Positions 52,573 to 61,889 of a DNA stretch of 64,000 nucleotides are shown piece after piece. Under the pieces are notes generated by a model. That model was not told where the DNA came from. It was given only the letters and a program-made list of their open reading frames with translations, and did not search any database. Within the stretch, counting starts at the first letter, position 1; the number at the start of each line of letters is the position of its first letter. The stretch is from Chryseobacterium sp. MFBS3-17 (lineage in GTDB: Bacteria > Bacteroidota > Bacteroidia > Flavobacteriales > Weeksellaceae): positions 184,044 through 248,043 of the forward strand of contig NZ_JAJEWK010000008.1 of NCBI RefSeq assembly GCF_020687745.1, read 5' to 3'. A program made the position numbers and the translations under genes.

Positions 52573-54978
52573 TTATTTTTCAATCGCCAGATCAATGACC
52601 TCACCCATTCGGTTTACATAGTGAACTTTCAGGCTTTTCAGATAATCTTTCCGGATTTCTTCCACATCTTTCCGGTTAGCATCACAGAGAATAATTTCTC
52701 TGATGCCGGCGCGGGTAGCAGCCAGCAGTTTTTCCTTGATGCCGCCTACCGGAAGTACTTTTCCGCGGAGGGTAATCTCACCCGTCATGGCCAGATGCGG
52801 TTTTACTTTCTTGTTTTTAAAACTGGACACCATGGACGTGAGCATGGCAATTCCGGCAGATGGGCCATCTTTGGGGGTTGCCCCTTCCGGCACGTGAATG
52901 TGAATATTTTTCTTCTGAATATCTTCTGCAGAAATTCCCAGTTCATCATGCTTGGCTTTGATATATTCCAGTGCGATGGTGGCAGATTCCTTCATGACTG
53001 TTCCCAGATTTCCGGTCATGGTGAGGTTTCCTTTGCCCTCACTCAGAATGCTTTCTATGAACAGGATGTCACCGCCCACCTGGGTCCACGCCAGTCCGGT
53101 AACCACACCGGGCACACCGGTAATTTCTGAGATGCTTTTGGGTCGGGGAACGCCCAGTATTTCGTCGGTTTTATCCAGCGAAATGCGTGGTTCGTATTCC
53201 TTTTCCATGGCGGTCTGCAGGGCTACCCAGCGGGCTATTTTGGCAATCTGCTTTTCCAGACCGCGCACGCCGCTTTCAGAAGTGTGGGCTTCTATAATGT
53301 GTTTCAGTTCATTATTGCCCAGCTTAAAGGATTTGGCAGTCAGTCCGTTCTCTTCCTGTTGTTTTTTAATGAGATGTCTTTTGGCAATTTCCACTTTTTC
53401 TTCCAGGGTGTACCCGGCAATTTCTATGATTTCCATACGATCCAGCAAGGGACGCTGAATGGTAGACAGTGAATTGGCAGTGGCTATGAACATGACTTTG
53501 GACAAGTCATAACCCATTTCCAGGAAATTGTCGTAGAAGGCCTTGTTTTGTTCGGGATCCAGCACTTCCAGCAGGGCAGAACCGGGGTCTCCGTGAATGC
53601 CCTGGCCCAGTTTGTCTATTTCGTCCAGCACAATGACGGGGTTAGAGGTTCCGCATTTTTTGATGGACTGCAAAATTCTCCCCGCCATGGCGCCGATATA
53701 GGTTTTACGGTGTCCTCGGATTTCAGATTCATCATGCAGGCCGCCCAGGGAAACCCGAACATATTGACGGCCCAGGGCATCTGCCACCGACTTTCCGAGT
53801 GAGGTTTTACCCACTCCCGGAGGGCCTACCAGGCACAGAATTGGCGATTTCATATTGTTTTTCAGTTTCAGCACCGCCATGTGCTCCAGGATTCTCTTTT
53901 TGATTTCCTCCAGTCCGAAATGAGCTTTATCCAGCACCCGCTGCGCTTTGGGAATATCAAAAATATCTTTGGAATACGATTCCCAGGGCAGATCGGTAAA
54001 GAAATCCAGATAATTGCGCTGCACATTATAATCCGGTGAATTGGGGTTCTGTCTTTGCAGGCGGTGAATTTCTTTCTTAAAGTGAGCGTCTGCCTCTTCG
54101 TTCCACTTTATTTTTTTGGCTTTATCCAGCAGTTCTTCCACATCAGATTCGGGGCCGCCGCCCAGTTCTTCCTGTATGGTCCGGATTTGCTGATTCAGGA
54201 AATATTCGCGCTGTTGCTTGTCCAGATCTTTGGAGGTTTTCTGATGAATCTGGCTGCGCAGTTCCAGAATGCGGAAGTCATCGTGCATCATTTCGTAGCA
54301 TTTTTCGGCACGCTTCAGCAGGTTTTTTTCTTCCAGCAGACTTTGCTTTTTGGCGGGATTAAAATTCGCATTGACACAGATAAAATTCAGCAGGTCTTCG
54401 TTACCATTAATGTTTTTAATGGCAAAATTGGCCGCATTCGGGATGCCAGGATCCAGTTCAATGATTTTTTGAGCCAGATCTTTTATGTTTTCTATAACTG
54501 CTGCAAACTGGTCTTTGTCCCGCGGGTTAACTTCCTTCAGTTTCAGGATTTCGGCCTTATAATACGGCTCGCTCTGCACGTATTTTTTAGTTTTGAAACG
54601 GCCGAAACCTTTGGTGATAGCGGTAATATTGCCTTCCGGCAGTTTAATGATCTTAATGATTTTGGCATAGGTGCCGGTTTCATACAAATCTTTTATTTCG
54701 GGAGACTCTTCGGTAGGTTTTCTCTGGCTGATGATGCCGATGTATTCGCCGTTTTGCTGAGCTTCTTCCAGCAGTTTTATAGAGTTTTTTCTGCCTGCGG
54801 TAATGGGAATCACTACTTTTGGGAACATGACCATATTGCGCACCGGCAATATGGGAAAGAGTACCTGGTCATGATTAACCTCGGTTTCGTGCAGGTCATC
54901 CAGACTGATTTCTTCTGTCACTAGACTGAATCCGTCGTCTAAAATATCATTGAAATCCATATCTTCAAAATCTTTCAT
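52573..54978 (-). CDS. lon: ATP-dependent protease La
   Basis: An 801-residue Lon protease. The N-terminal substrate domain starts VLFPILPVRNMVMFPKVVIP. Walker A is CLVGPPGVGKTSLGKSVADA. Walker B is VIVLDEIDKLG. The proteolytic Ser-Lys dyad lies in TPKDGPSAGIAM (Ser) and VLPVGGIKEKLLAATRA (Lys). It degrades damaged and regulatory proteins in the cytosol. The gene is monocistronic with its own terminator. Confidence 0.97.
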   Translation of the reverse strand: MKDFEDMDFNDILDDGFSLVTEEISLDDLHETEVNHDQVLFPILPVRNMVMFPKVVIPITAGRKNSIKLLEEAQQNGEYIGIISQRKPTEESPEIKDLYETGTYAKIIKIIKLPEGNITAITKGFGRFKTKKYVQSEPYYKAEILKLKEVNPRDKDQFAAVIENIKDLAQKIIELDPGIPNAANFAIKNINGNEDLLNFICVNANFNPAKKQSLLEEKNLLKRAEKCYEMMHDDFRILELRSQIHQKTSKDLDKQQREYFLNQQIRTIQEELGGGPESDVEELLDKAKKIKWNEEADAHFKKEIHRLQRQNPNSPDYNVQRNYLDFFTDLPWESYSKDIFDIPKAQRVLDKAHFGLEEIKKRILEHMAVLKLKNNMKSPILCLVGPPGVGKTSLGKSVADALGRQYVRVSLGGLHDESEIRGHRKTYIGAMAGRILQSIKKCGTSNPVIVLDEIDKLGQGIHGDPGSALLEVLDPEQNKAFYDNFLEMGYDLSKVMFIATANSLSTIQRPLLDRMEIIEIAGYTLEEKVEIAKRHLIKKQQEENGLTAKSFKLGNNELKHIIEAHTSESGVRGLEKQIAKIARWVALQTAMEKEYEPRISLDKTDEILGVPRPKSISEITGVPGVVTGLAWTQVGGDILFIESILSEGKGNLTMTGNLGTVMKESATIALEYIKAKHDELGISAEDIQKKNIHIHVPEGATPKDGPSAGIAMLTSMVSSFKNKKVKPHLAMTGEITLRGKVLPVGGIKEKLLAATRAGIREIILCDANRKDVEEIRKDYLKSLKVHYVNRMGEVIDLAIEK

Positions 54979-55238
54979 AATTCTTTGCGTGACAAATTGT
55001 CATTTAAAATGCCGCTTGCTGCCGGCGCTTCTTCAGGAAATGCTTGCAGGTGGCGGTGTGGTTTGTGGGTGTCATATTTCCCAATTCTTATGCCAACAGA
55101 TGATCTTCAGGAAATGCGGACAAATTTTCCTCTGCACACTCTTTTTTATCAGATTCATATAAATATAGGACGGATATTATGGTAATTTCTTAAAAATGTG
55201 TATTTTCGCAGACTGATAAAAAATACTAATATTATACG

Positions 55239-57389
55239 ATGGCAATTTTAGGCGAAATAAGAAAACGACCAATTTTACTGATGGGGATTATTGCCCTGGC
55301 ACTACTTGCGTTCCTTGTAAATCCGGATACTTTCGATAAGCTTTTTGGTAAAGACCCGAATATTTTGGGTAAGGTGAATGGCGAAAAAATTACAAGAGAA
55401 GAGTATACTGACCAGTTGTTTGTACTGCAGCAGCAGGCACAACAGCAGGGACAGCCTGCAACAGGGCTGGAAGAGCAGGCCTGGCAGATGATGGTGCAGA
55501 GTAAACTGATTAAGCAGGAATTTGACAAAATGGGACTGGAAATGACCGATGATTTCTTCTGGAATCAGTTACAATACGATCCTATGTTTGCCCAGAATCC
55601 TCAGAATTTTGATGAAAAAGGAAACTTCAGACTGCAGGAAATCAAGAAACAGGTTGCAGATCTGGAGGCTGCAGGAGATATTCAGGGGCTGAATCAGTGG
55701 GCTAAAGTGCGCAAATCCATAGAATACCGCATGATGGCGCGTCAGCTTTTTGGCAATATCACCGCAGGAATGACCACCGGTAAAAAAGAAGCGGAACTGA
55801 TGATGAAGTATAAGGATAATCTGGCCGATATCGATTACGTAAAAGTAGATTATGCAGATTATCTGAAGAAATATCCGGTTAAAGTAACCGTAGAGGATCT
55901 TACCGCCTACATTAAACAACATCCGAATACCTATAAAGCAGATCCCAGTGTAAACCTTGGAGTCGTGTTTTTCCCGGCACAGGCCAGCGCAGAAGATGAC
56001 GCTGCAGTTCAGAAGGAAGTCAACAATTTGCTTTCCGGATCTACAGACATCGGCGGGGTATCAGAAAACTTTCAGAATACCAAAAGTGATTCTCTTTTTG
56101 TAATGCTGAACTCTGACATGCCTTTTGATAACAGATATCTGAGCGAAATGGAACTTCCGCCTTCCATCAGAGACTGGACCAAAACGGCATCTGAAGGTCA
56201 GATCACCGGTCCTTACAAAGAACAAAACCTCTATGTACTGACCAAATTGCTGGACCGTAAACCCGCAGATTCGGTTTTATCCAAACATATATTAATCGCT
56301 TACCAGGGTGCTGAGCGTTCTACAGCTACCAGAACCAAAGACGAAGCGAAGAAAATGGCCGACAGTATCTATGCGGTAATCAAAGGAAATTCTGCAGCAT
56401 TTGCAGACGGACTTAAGGTTTCAGACGAGCCGGGAGCAGTAGAGCGAAACGGAAGCGTAGGCTGGGTAACCCCGTCTTCACCGTTTGACCCTGCTTATCT
56501 TGCGTTCCTGATGAATAATCCAAAAGGAGCTACAGGCGTTCAGGAGTCTAATTTCGGATATCATATCATCAATATAGAAGATAAAAAATCCGGTGCCATG
56601 AGCTACAAAATGGCTCATGTTGTAAAAGCCGTAATGCCGTCAGACCAGACCGAAGCAGAAGTAGATAAAAACGCAAGACGTTTTATACAGCAGGCACAGG
56701 GCAAATCATTTAATGAATTTGCAAACCTGGCCAAAAAGAATAATTACAACTTCAGCAACCCGAAAAATGTAAAACGTTTCGAAGGAAATATCCAGGGTCT
56801 GGGAACTCAGGAAGACAGTGAAATCATCAAATGGGCTTTTGATAAAAAACGTACCAAGGGAGATACAGAATTCTTCGTGGTAGATGGTACGGGAGACCGT
56901 GTGGTGGTAATGCTGAATGGCAAACAGGAAAAAGGACTTGCAGATCCGGAAATGGTGCGCGACCAAATAGAACCGATTGTAATGAACCAACTGGCCGCCA
57001 AAAAAATTACAGAAAAAATAAATGCTGCCAAGGCCGGAAATCTGGATCAGGTTGCAAAATTATTTACTACTACAAAACAGACGGCACAGGTGAACCTTCT
57101 GCAGCCTGTAGTAGGAGGAGCTATGGAACCGAAAGTAGCAGGAGCCGCTTTTGGCGTGGCTAAAGGAAAACTCTCTATGCCGGTAGAAGGAAGTACCGGT
57201 GTCTATATGCTGGTGAAAAAATCTGAAACGGTAAACAAACAGCCGGGAGACATCAAGGAGATGACGGAGTCCATTACCAGCCAGAATGCCAACTTCTTCG
57301 GACAATCCTTCATCAGAAGCCTGCAAGACAATGCAGACATCAAGGATTATAGAATTGAAGTCTGGGACAAAGGGGTACAGATGCAGTAA
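55239..57389 (+). CDS. PpiD-type periplasmic foldase (SurA N-terminal and PPIase domains)
   Basis: A 716-residue inner-membrane protein: one N-terminal helix (KRPILLMGIIALALLAFLVN), then a SurA-like chaperone region (NGEKITREEYTDQL) and a parvulin domain near residues 345-450 (SVLSKHILIAYQGAERSTAT, VGWVTPSSPFDPAYLAFL, GYHIINIEDKKSG). A second, weaker rotamase-like part lies at the C-terminus. PpiD helps fold outer-membrane and secreted proteins as they leave the translocon. The gap before it (54979-55238) has no gene. Confidence 0.92.
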   Translation: MAILGEIRKRPILLMGIIALALLAFLVNPDTFDKLFGKDPNILGKVNGEKITREEYTDQLFVLQQQAQQQGQPATGLEEQAWQMMVQSKLIKQEFDKMGLEMTDDFFWNQLQYDPMFAQNPQNFDEKGNFRLQEIKKQVADLEAAGDIQGLNQWAKVRKSIEYRMMARQLFGNITAGMTTGKKEAELMMKYKDNLADIDYVKVDYADYLKKYPVKVTVEDLTAYIKQHPNTYKADPSVNLGVVFFPAQASAEDDAAVQKEVNNLLSGSTDIGGVSENFQNTKSDSLFVMLNSDMPFDNRYLSEMELPPSIRDWTKTASEGQITGPYKEQNLYVLTKLLDRKPADSVLSKHILIAYQGAERSTATRTKDEAKKMADSIYAVIKGNSAAFADGLKVSDEPGAVERNGSVGWVTPSSPFDPAYLAFLMNNPKGATGVQESNFGYHIINIEDKKSGAMSYKMAHVVKAVMPSDQTEAEVDKNARRFIQQAQGKSFNEFANLAKKNNYNFSNPKNVKRFEGNIQGLGTQEDSEIIKWAFDKKRTKGDTEFFVVDGTGDRVVVMLNGKQEKGLADPEMVRDQIEPIVMNQLAAKKITEKINAAKAGNLDQVAKLFTTTKQTAQVNLLQPVVGGAMEPKVAGAAFGVAKGKLSMPVEGSTGVYMLVKKSETVNKQPGDIKEMTESITSQNANFFGQSFIRSLQDNADIKDYRIEVWDKGVQMQ

Positions 57390-57412
57390 ACCCGAATAAA
57401 AGTATAAACAAG

Positions 57413-57440
57413 AGCGGCCCCGCACGGAGCCGCTTTTTTT
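57413..57440 (+). terminator. Terminator after the PpiD gene
   Basis: AGCGGC (57413-57418) pairs with GCCGCT (57429-57434), followed by seven T. Confidence 0.8.
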
Positions 57441-57477
57441 GGTTGCTGATTAATGGAGAGATGAAGTAGAAAAATCT

Positions 57478-57485
57478 TATATTTG
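57478..57485 (+). promoter_or_regulatory. -7 promoter box of the MlaD-type gene
   Basis: TATATTTG fits TAnnTTTG, 22 bases before the ATG at 57508. Confidence 0.4.
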
Positions 57486-57507
57486 CTGCTACAAATTAGA
57501 ATTGTAA

Positions 57508-58458
57508 ATGAAGTTTTCAAAAGAAATAAAAGCAGGCGTTATAGCCCTGATCTCTGTCATTGGTTTTGTTCTGGTATTTCAGTTCATGAAAGGAAAAAGT
57601 CTGTTTACCACAGATAACATCTTTTACGCAGTATATGACAATGTGCAGGGAGTAGAGCCGGCCAGTAAAGTGTCCATCAACGGGCTGAAGGTTGGCCGGG
57701 TAGATCACATCAATCCTGTGACTGCCAAAAACGGAGCAGTGCATTTCGTGGTAGCCATTGCAGTAGACCGCGATTTTAAAGTGGCTAAAAATTCTGAAGT
57801 GGAAATCTTCGAGCCGGGACTGATGAGTGCTAAAGAACTGCGCATCAACCTTGCCTATGACGGACCCATGGCCAAAGACGGCGATACACTGAAAGGCAGC
57901 CAGGAATTATCGATGCTCAGCAACATCGGTCAGCAAGTAGGGCCGGTGAAAGATCAGTTGCAGGTAGTACTGAAAAGGGTAGATTCTCTCATGGTCAATG
58001 CCAACGCCATTACCGATGCGCAAAACCGGGCCGAAATTCGTGCACTGCTGTCTAATCTGAACCGTACCGTAGCTTCATTTGAAAGCACTTCCCGGCAGGC
58101 CAATGCGCTGGTGGCCAATAACGATCCGCGGGTGCAAAAAATGCTGGACAATGCCAATCTGGCCACCATCAGTGCCCGTTCTACTATTGATAAATTTGGA
58201 AATGTAGCAGATGAGGTAGATGTACAGAAACTGAATACCGCCATAGATAAACTCAGCCTCACGGCAGATAAGCTGAGCGGTGTTGTGAGCGGCATACAAA
58301 ATGGCGAGGGATCATTAGGTAAAGTCATGAAAGATGAGGAACTTTACAATAATTTGAATAACGCCTCCAATAATCTGAATCAACTCATTGAAGATATGAA
58401 AGCCAATCCGAAACGATACATTAACTTTTCGGTATTCGGCAAAAACGCTAAAGACTAA
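57508..58458 (+). CDS. MlaD-family (MCE domain) substrate-binding protein
   Basis: A 316-residue protein with one N-terminal inner-membrane helix (AGVIALISVIGFVLVFQF) and one MCE domain, about residues 37-115 (YAVYDNVQGVEPASKVSING, LKVGRVDHINPV, MSAKELRINLAYDG). The C-terminal part is helical. It should be the periplasmic lipid-binding ring component for an MlaE/MlaF transporter. The permease and ATPase genes are 11 kb away in reverse orientation, so the system is split here. It runs on into the iron-sulfur operon (12-bp gap). Confidence 0.9.
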   Translation: MKFSKEIKAGVIALISVIGFVLVFQFMKGKSLFTTDNIFYAVYDNVQGVEPASKVSINGLKVGRVDHINPVTAKNGAVHFVVAIAVDRDFKVAKNSEVEIFEPGLMSAKELRINLAYDGPMAKDGDTLKGSQELSMLSNIGQQVGPVKDQLQVVLKRVDSLMVNANAITDAQNRAEIRALLSNLNRTVASFESTSRQANALVANNDPRVQKMLDNANLATISARSTIDKFGNVADEVDVQKLNTAIDKLSLTADKLSGVVSGIQNGEGSLGKVMKDEELYNNLNNASNNLNQLIEDMKANPKRYINFSVFGKNAKD

Positions 58459-58470
58459 AACCCTATCAAT

Positions 58471-59796
58471 ATGCAATATATTGACAATATTATTTTCGTA
58501 ATTCTTCTGGTAGCCGGTTTCGGACTTTTCTTCAGAAGCCTGAAAGAAATTTACCGCAATATACTACTGGGCAGGAAGATAAACCGTACAGACCAGCCTG
58601 CCGAACGCTGGAAAACCATGGCGCTGGTAGCCCTGGGTCAGAGCAAAATGGGCAAAAGACCGGTGGCGGGACTGCTGCATATCTTTGTGTATGTAGGTTT
58701 TGTCATCATCAATATTGAACTTTTAGAAATCATCACAGACGGAATCTTCGGAACCCACCGCTTTCTGGCCGGCATTCTGGGCGAAGGATTGTACAGCGCA
58801 TTTACTGCCGTGCTGGAGGTTCTGGCGCTGCTGGTGGTTATAGCTGTAGTCATTTTCTTCATCCGGAGAAATTTTTATGGTGTGAAGCGACTTACCATGA
58901 AGGAACTCTTCGGTTGGCCAAAGAATGATGCCAACTGGATTCTGATCATTGAGTTCGCACTCATGATGGCCTTCTTTACCATGAACGCCTCAGACTGGGC
59001 GCTTCAACAGAAAGGAGTGTATGCGGTACACGGCAACTTCCCGGTAAGTTCAGCCGTATTCGGTCCTCTTTTCATGGGTCTGGGCGAAACTGCACTTACC
59101 GTACTGGAAAGAGGAGCGTGGTGGTTTCACTTCGTGGGTATTCTGTTCTTTATGAATTACCTGTATTATTCCAAGCACCTGCATATTTTGCTGGCTTTCC
59201 CGAATACATGGTTTGCAAATCTGGAACCGAAAGGAAAATTCAACAATCTGGATTCGGTAACGAAGGAGATTAAACTGATGATGGACCCCAACGCAGATCC
59301 GTACGCCGCACCCGCCGAAGGTGAAGCAGATGTTCCGGAAAAATTCGGGGCGAGTGATATTTTTGACCTGAATCAGGTGCAGTTGCTCAATGCCTACACC
59401 TGTACCGAATGCGGACGCTGTACTGCCGTGTGCCCGGCCAATATTACCGGCAAGAAACTCTCGCCGCGCCGCATCATGATGGCTACCCGTGATCGCGTGG
59501 AAGAAGTGGCCAGGAACATCAATAAAAACGGAAAATTTGAAGATGACGGCCGCCAGTTGCTGGATGATCATATTACCCGCGAGGAACTCTGGGCCTGTAC
59601 CACCTGCAATGCCTGTGTAGAGGCTTGCCCGGTGCTTATAGATCCACTGTCCATTATATTTGAAATGCGCAGATTCCTGGTGATGGAGCAGAGTGCTGCA
59701 CCGCAGGAACTGAATCTGATGATGACCAATGTAGAAAACAACGCTGCCCCATGGCAGTATAACCAGGCAGACCGGCTGAAGTGGGCGTCTGAGTAG
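58471..59796 (+). CDS. Membrane iron-sulfur oxidoreductase subunit (HdrC/DsrMK-like)
   Basis: A 441-residue protein. The N-terminal half has about five transmembrane helices with His residues suitable for haem b (e.g. GLLHIFVYVGF and GAWWFHFVGILFF), like NarI/HdrE-type cytochromes. The C-terminal half is a 4Fe-4S dicluster domain: CTECGRCTAVCPANITGK and CTTCNACVEACPVLIDP. It likely passes electrons between the quinone pool and the cytosolic CCG-domain protein encoded next. The physiological donor or acceptor is unknown. Confidence 0.85.
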   Translation: MQYIDNIIFVILLVAGFGLFFRSLKEIYRNILLGRKINRTDQPAERWKTMALVALGQSKMGKRPVAGLLHIFVYVGFVIINIELLEIITDGIFGTHRFLAGILGEGLYSAFTAVLEVLALLVVIAVVIFFIRRNFYGVKRLTMKELFGWPKNDANWILIIEFALMMAFFTMNASDWALQQKGVYAVHGNFPVSSAVFGPLFMGLGETALTVLERGAWWFHFVGILFFMNYLYYSKHLHILLAFPNTWFANLEPKGKFNNLDSVTKEIKLMMDPNADPYAAPAEGEADVPEKFGASDIFDLNQVQLLNAYTCTECGRCTAVCPANITGKKLSPRRIMMATRDRVEEVARNINKNGKFEDDGRQLLDDHITREELWACTTCNACVEACPVLIDPLSIIFEMRRFLVMEQSAAPQELNLMMTNVENNAAPWQYNQADRLKWASE

Positions 59797-59810
59797 TGGG
59801 GAATGAATGT

Positions 59811-59890
59811 AACAATGGAGCAATGGAGCAATGGAACAATGGATCAATGTAGCAATGCGACAATGGAGGAATGGAACAATGGAACAATGA
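59811..59890. repeat. Minisatellite, ten 8-bp units
   Basis: Ten consecutive units of the form (A/G)(A/G/T)CAATG(G), starting AACAATGG, AGCAATGG, AGCAATGG, AACAATGG and ending AACAATGA. They lie between the two genes of the iron-sulfur operon, 14 bp after the first stop and 100 bp before the next start. Confidence 0.9.
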
Positions 59891-59989
59891 ATAATCTCAC
59901 AATGCAGCTGTTGACCAGTACAGGGATGGAGCATGACGAGAGGGACGGAGTGAAGGGTCTGAGCAAATATTGAAAATGTATAAACAATT

Positions 59990-60775
59990 ATGGATTTCAC
60001 GATAAAAACAATGGCAGAATACGCTGCCGAAGGAAAAGCTCCGGAAGTATTATTCTTCGTGGGCTGTGCCGGGAGTTTTGATGACCGGGCAAAGAAAATT
60101 ACCAAAGCATTGTGTAAAATTCTGCACAAAGTAGGCGTAGAATTTGCCGTTCTGGGTCAGGAAGAAAGCTGCAACGGAGATCCTGCCAAGCGCGCCGGAA
60201 ATGAGTTCATCTTCCAGATGATGGCGCTTACCAATATTGAAATCATGAATGCGTATGAAGTGAAAAAAATTGTGACGGCCTGTCCGCACTGCTTCAATAC
60301 GCTGAAAAATGAATACCCGGCGCTGGGCGGCAATTACGAGGTCATGCACCATACCCAGTTCCTGAAAAAACTGATGCAGGAAGGTCGCCTGAAGATAGAA
60401 GGCGGAAGTTTCAAAGGAAAGAAAATTACCTTCCATGATCCGTGCTATCTGGGCCGCGCCAATGACGAGTATGAGGCACCCCGCACCTTGCTGGAGAAAC
60501 TGGACTCCGAACTGGTAGAAATGAAACGCTGCAAGTCCAATGGTCTGTGTTGCGGTGCTGGCGGCGCACAGATGTTTAAAGAGCCGGAGAAAGGCAATAA
60601 AGATATTAATGTGGAGCGTACAGAAGAGGCGCTCAGTGAGAATCCCCACATCATTGCAACCGGTTGTCCGTTCTGCAATACCATGATGACCGACGGGGTG
60701 AAGCACTTCAATAAAAACGAGGAAGTAGCCGTAAAAGACATTGCCGAACTGCTGGCAGAAGCAGAAGATCTGTAA
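59990..60775 (+). CDS. CCG-domain iron-sulfur protein (HdrB/LldE-like)
   Basis: A 261-residue soluble protein with two cysteine-rich CCG domains. The first has FFVGCAGSFDDR and, later, VTACPHCFNTLKNEYP. The second has FHDPCYLGR, SNGLCCGAGGAQMF and ATGCPFCNTMMTDG. In HdrB and LldE these bind unusual iron-sulfur clusters and transfer electrons to organic substrates. It pairs with the membrane subunit upstream, but a minisatellite of variable-looking copies lies between the two. Confidence 0.88.
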   Translation: MDFTIKTMAEYAAEGKAPEVLFFVGCAGSFDDRAKKITKALCKILHKVGVEFAVLGQEESCNGDPAKRAGNEFIFQMMALTNIEIMNAYEVKKIVTACPHCFNTLKNEYPALGGNYEVMHHTQFLKKLMQEGRLKIEGGSFKGKKITFHDPCYLGRANDEYEAPRTLLEKLDSELVEMKRCKSNGLCCGAGGAQMFKEPEKGNKDINVERTEEALSENPHIIATGCPFCNTMMTDGVKHFNKNEEVAVKDIAELLAEAEDL

Positions 60776-60837
60776 GAAATCGAGCCAAAAAAGCGTGTTC
60801 CGGCATGTCCGCCAACCTTTAAAATAAGTACAGAAAA

Positions 60838-61329
60838 ATGAAAATAGAAGAATCCAATATAGTAGAAACCAATGATTACCGGGTGATTATTTATCCGGCA
60901 TCCCGACCGTTCACACCGCGCGAAAGCAAGGCCATTACAGAGAAACTGTATGATTTCCTGGCTACGTGGGCGGCGCACGGCAAACCACTGTCTTCCTCTT
61001 TCAAGATAGAGAAAAACCAGTTTATCGTGGTGTGTGTAGACGAGGAAAAAGAAATGGCTTCCGGCTGCTCCATAGATGAACTGGGCGGAATTATGCGCGC
61101 ACTGGATGGGGAATATGAACTGGGATTGTTTGACCGCATGAAGGCCAGTTTTGTAGAGAACGGTGAAGTGAAAACCATGAAGCTGCAGGACTTCCGGAAC
61201 GGACTGAAGGAGGGAAGCATCTCCCGGGACATCGAAGTGTTTGATTTCTCCAAAAATACCTATGTGGCCTTCCTGAGCGATTTTCTGCTCCCGCTAAGCC
61301 GCAGCTGGGCCGGCATTTACATCAACTAA
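60838..61329 (+). CDS. Conserved Bacteroidota protein of unknown function
   Basis: A 163-residue cytosolic protein: VIIYPASRPFTPRESKAITE, FLATWAAHGKPLSSSFKIE and the acidic FIVVCVDEEKEMASGCSIDE. Homologues are often labelled ABC transporter ATPase in databases, but no Walker motif is visible, so that name is not supported. It follows the iron-sulfur operon by 62 bp and ends in a good terminator. This is the last backbone gene in the window. Confidence 0.7.
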   Translation: MKIEESNIVETNDYRVIIYPASRPFTPRESKAITEKLYDFLATWAAHGKPLSSSFKIEKNQFIVVCVDEEKEMASGCSIDELGGIMRALDGEYELGLFDRMKASFVENGEVKTMKLQDFRNGLKEGSISRDIEVFDFSKNTYVAFLSDFLLPLSRSWAGIYIN

Positions 61330-61342
61330 AAAAATATCATCA

Positions 61343-61368
61343 GCCCCTTCACTTCCGAAGGGGTTTTT
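61343..61368 (+). terminator. Terminator at the end of the backbone
   Basis: CCCCTTC (61344-61350) and GAAGGGG (61357-61363) with a 6-base loop, followed by five T. Confidence 0.8.
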
Positions 61369-61414
61369 GCTTCCGCTATGGCTTTGGAGAATCGTGCTGT
61401 ACCGGTGTTTTTCA

Positions 61415-61507
61415 GGAGCTGTTTCCCGCTTTCCGCTGTATCTTTTCCGGTGACGGCGGCTCCGCGCCGTCACCGGAAAAGGATGCCGCTGCAATCGGGG
61501 CTATGGG
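61415..61507. repeat. 93-bp interspersed intergenic repeat, copy 2 (intact hairpin)
   Basis: Same arms as 23167-23259. The centre is a perfect 17-bp inverted repeat, CTTTTCCGGTGACGGCG (61442-61458) with CGCCGTCACCGGAAAAG (61465-61481), loop GCTCCG. A frame passes through it but has no coding character. 61508-61729 holds nothing else that I recognise. Confidence 0.8.
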
Positions 61508-61734
61508 TGTGGATGCATCAGGAACGGGGTGTCCGGAAGGCATGTTGGGACTTGTTGTACGGAATTGCAGGTGCGAAGCCGAAGATTGAGGTTCAGGGCA
61601 GAACAGGGGAGTGCGGGTCAGACTTTGAGAGATTAAGAGGGTTCAAGAATAAAAAAATGATGGGCACCTCTAATGCGCGTTTTGTATTGTAGATTTATAT
61701 ATGCGCAATTTTTCAGAGGTAAGACAATACCAAT

Positions 61735-61851
61735 TACGCAATTGTAATAATGCACTTAAATGATAGATAAACAGCTTGTTGATTTTTTATAACGATGTTG
61801 TACTGAATTTGATAAAAAAGTTGTATAATTGCGTATATTTATGAGTTAGCG
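61735..61851. other. Candidate degenerate attC or attI site at the start of the cassette array
   Basis: TACGCAATTGTA (61735-61746) and TATAATTGCGTA (61824-61835) are inverted repeats with one mismatch, 77 bases apart, and the junction GTTAGCGG follows at 61845. An AAC-type R'' box at the left end is not evident, so this may be a decayed attC or an attI. Confidence 0.35.
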
Positions 61852-61889
61852 GTCAGCTTAACAAAAACGAACCAACAAGAGATTAGAAA

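Noticed and set aside
59811..59890. Repeat that could be a CRISPR or part of an origin (iterons)
   Set aside because: The 8-bp units are too short for CRISPR, and there is no replication gene or DnaA-box cluster; a minisatellite is the simplest reading.
59050..60129. Long open frame on the minus strand across the minisatellite
   Set aside because: It is antisense to two well-supported iron-sulfur genes, and its repeat-derived middle is low complexity.
60838..61329. Common database label ABC transporter ATPase for this protein
   Set aside because: No Walker A, signature or Walker B motif can be seen in 163 residues.
61378..61692. Open frame after the last terminator
   Set aside because: It passes straight through the 93-bp intergenic repeat and its hairpin, so it is not a plausible gene.
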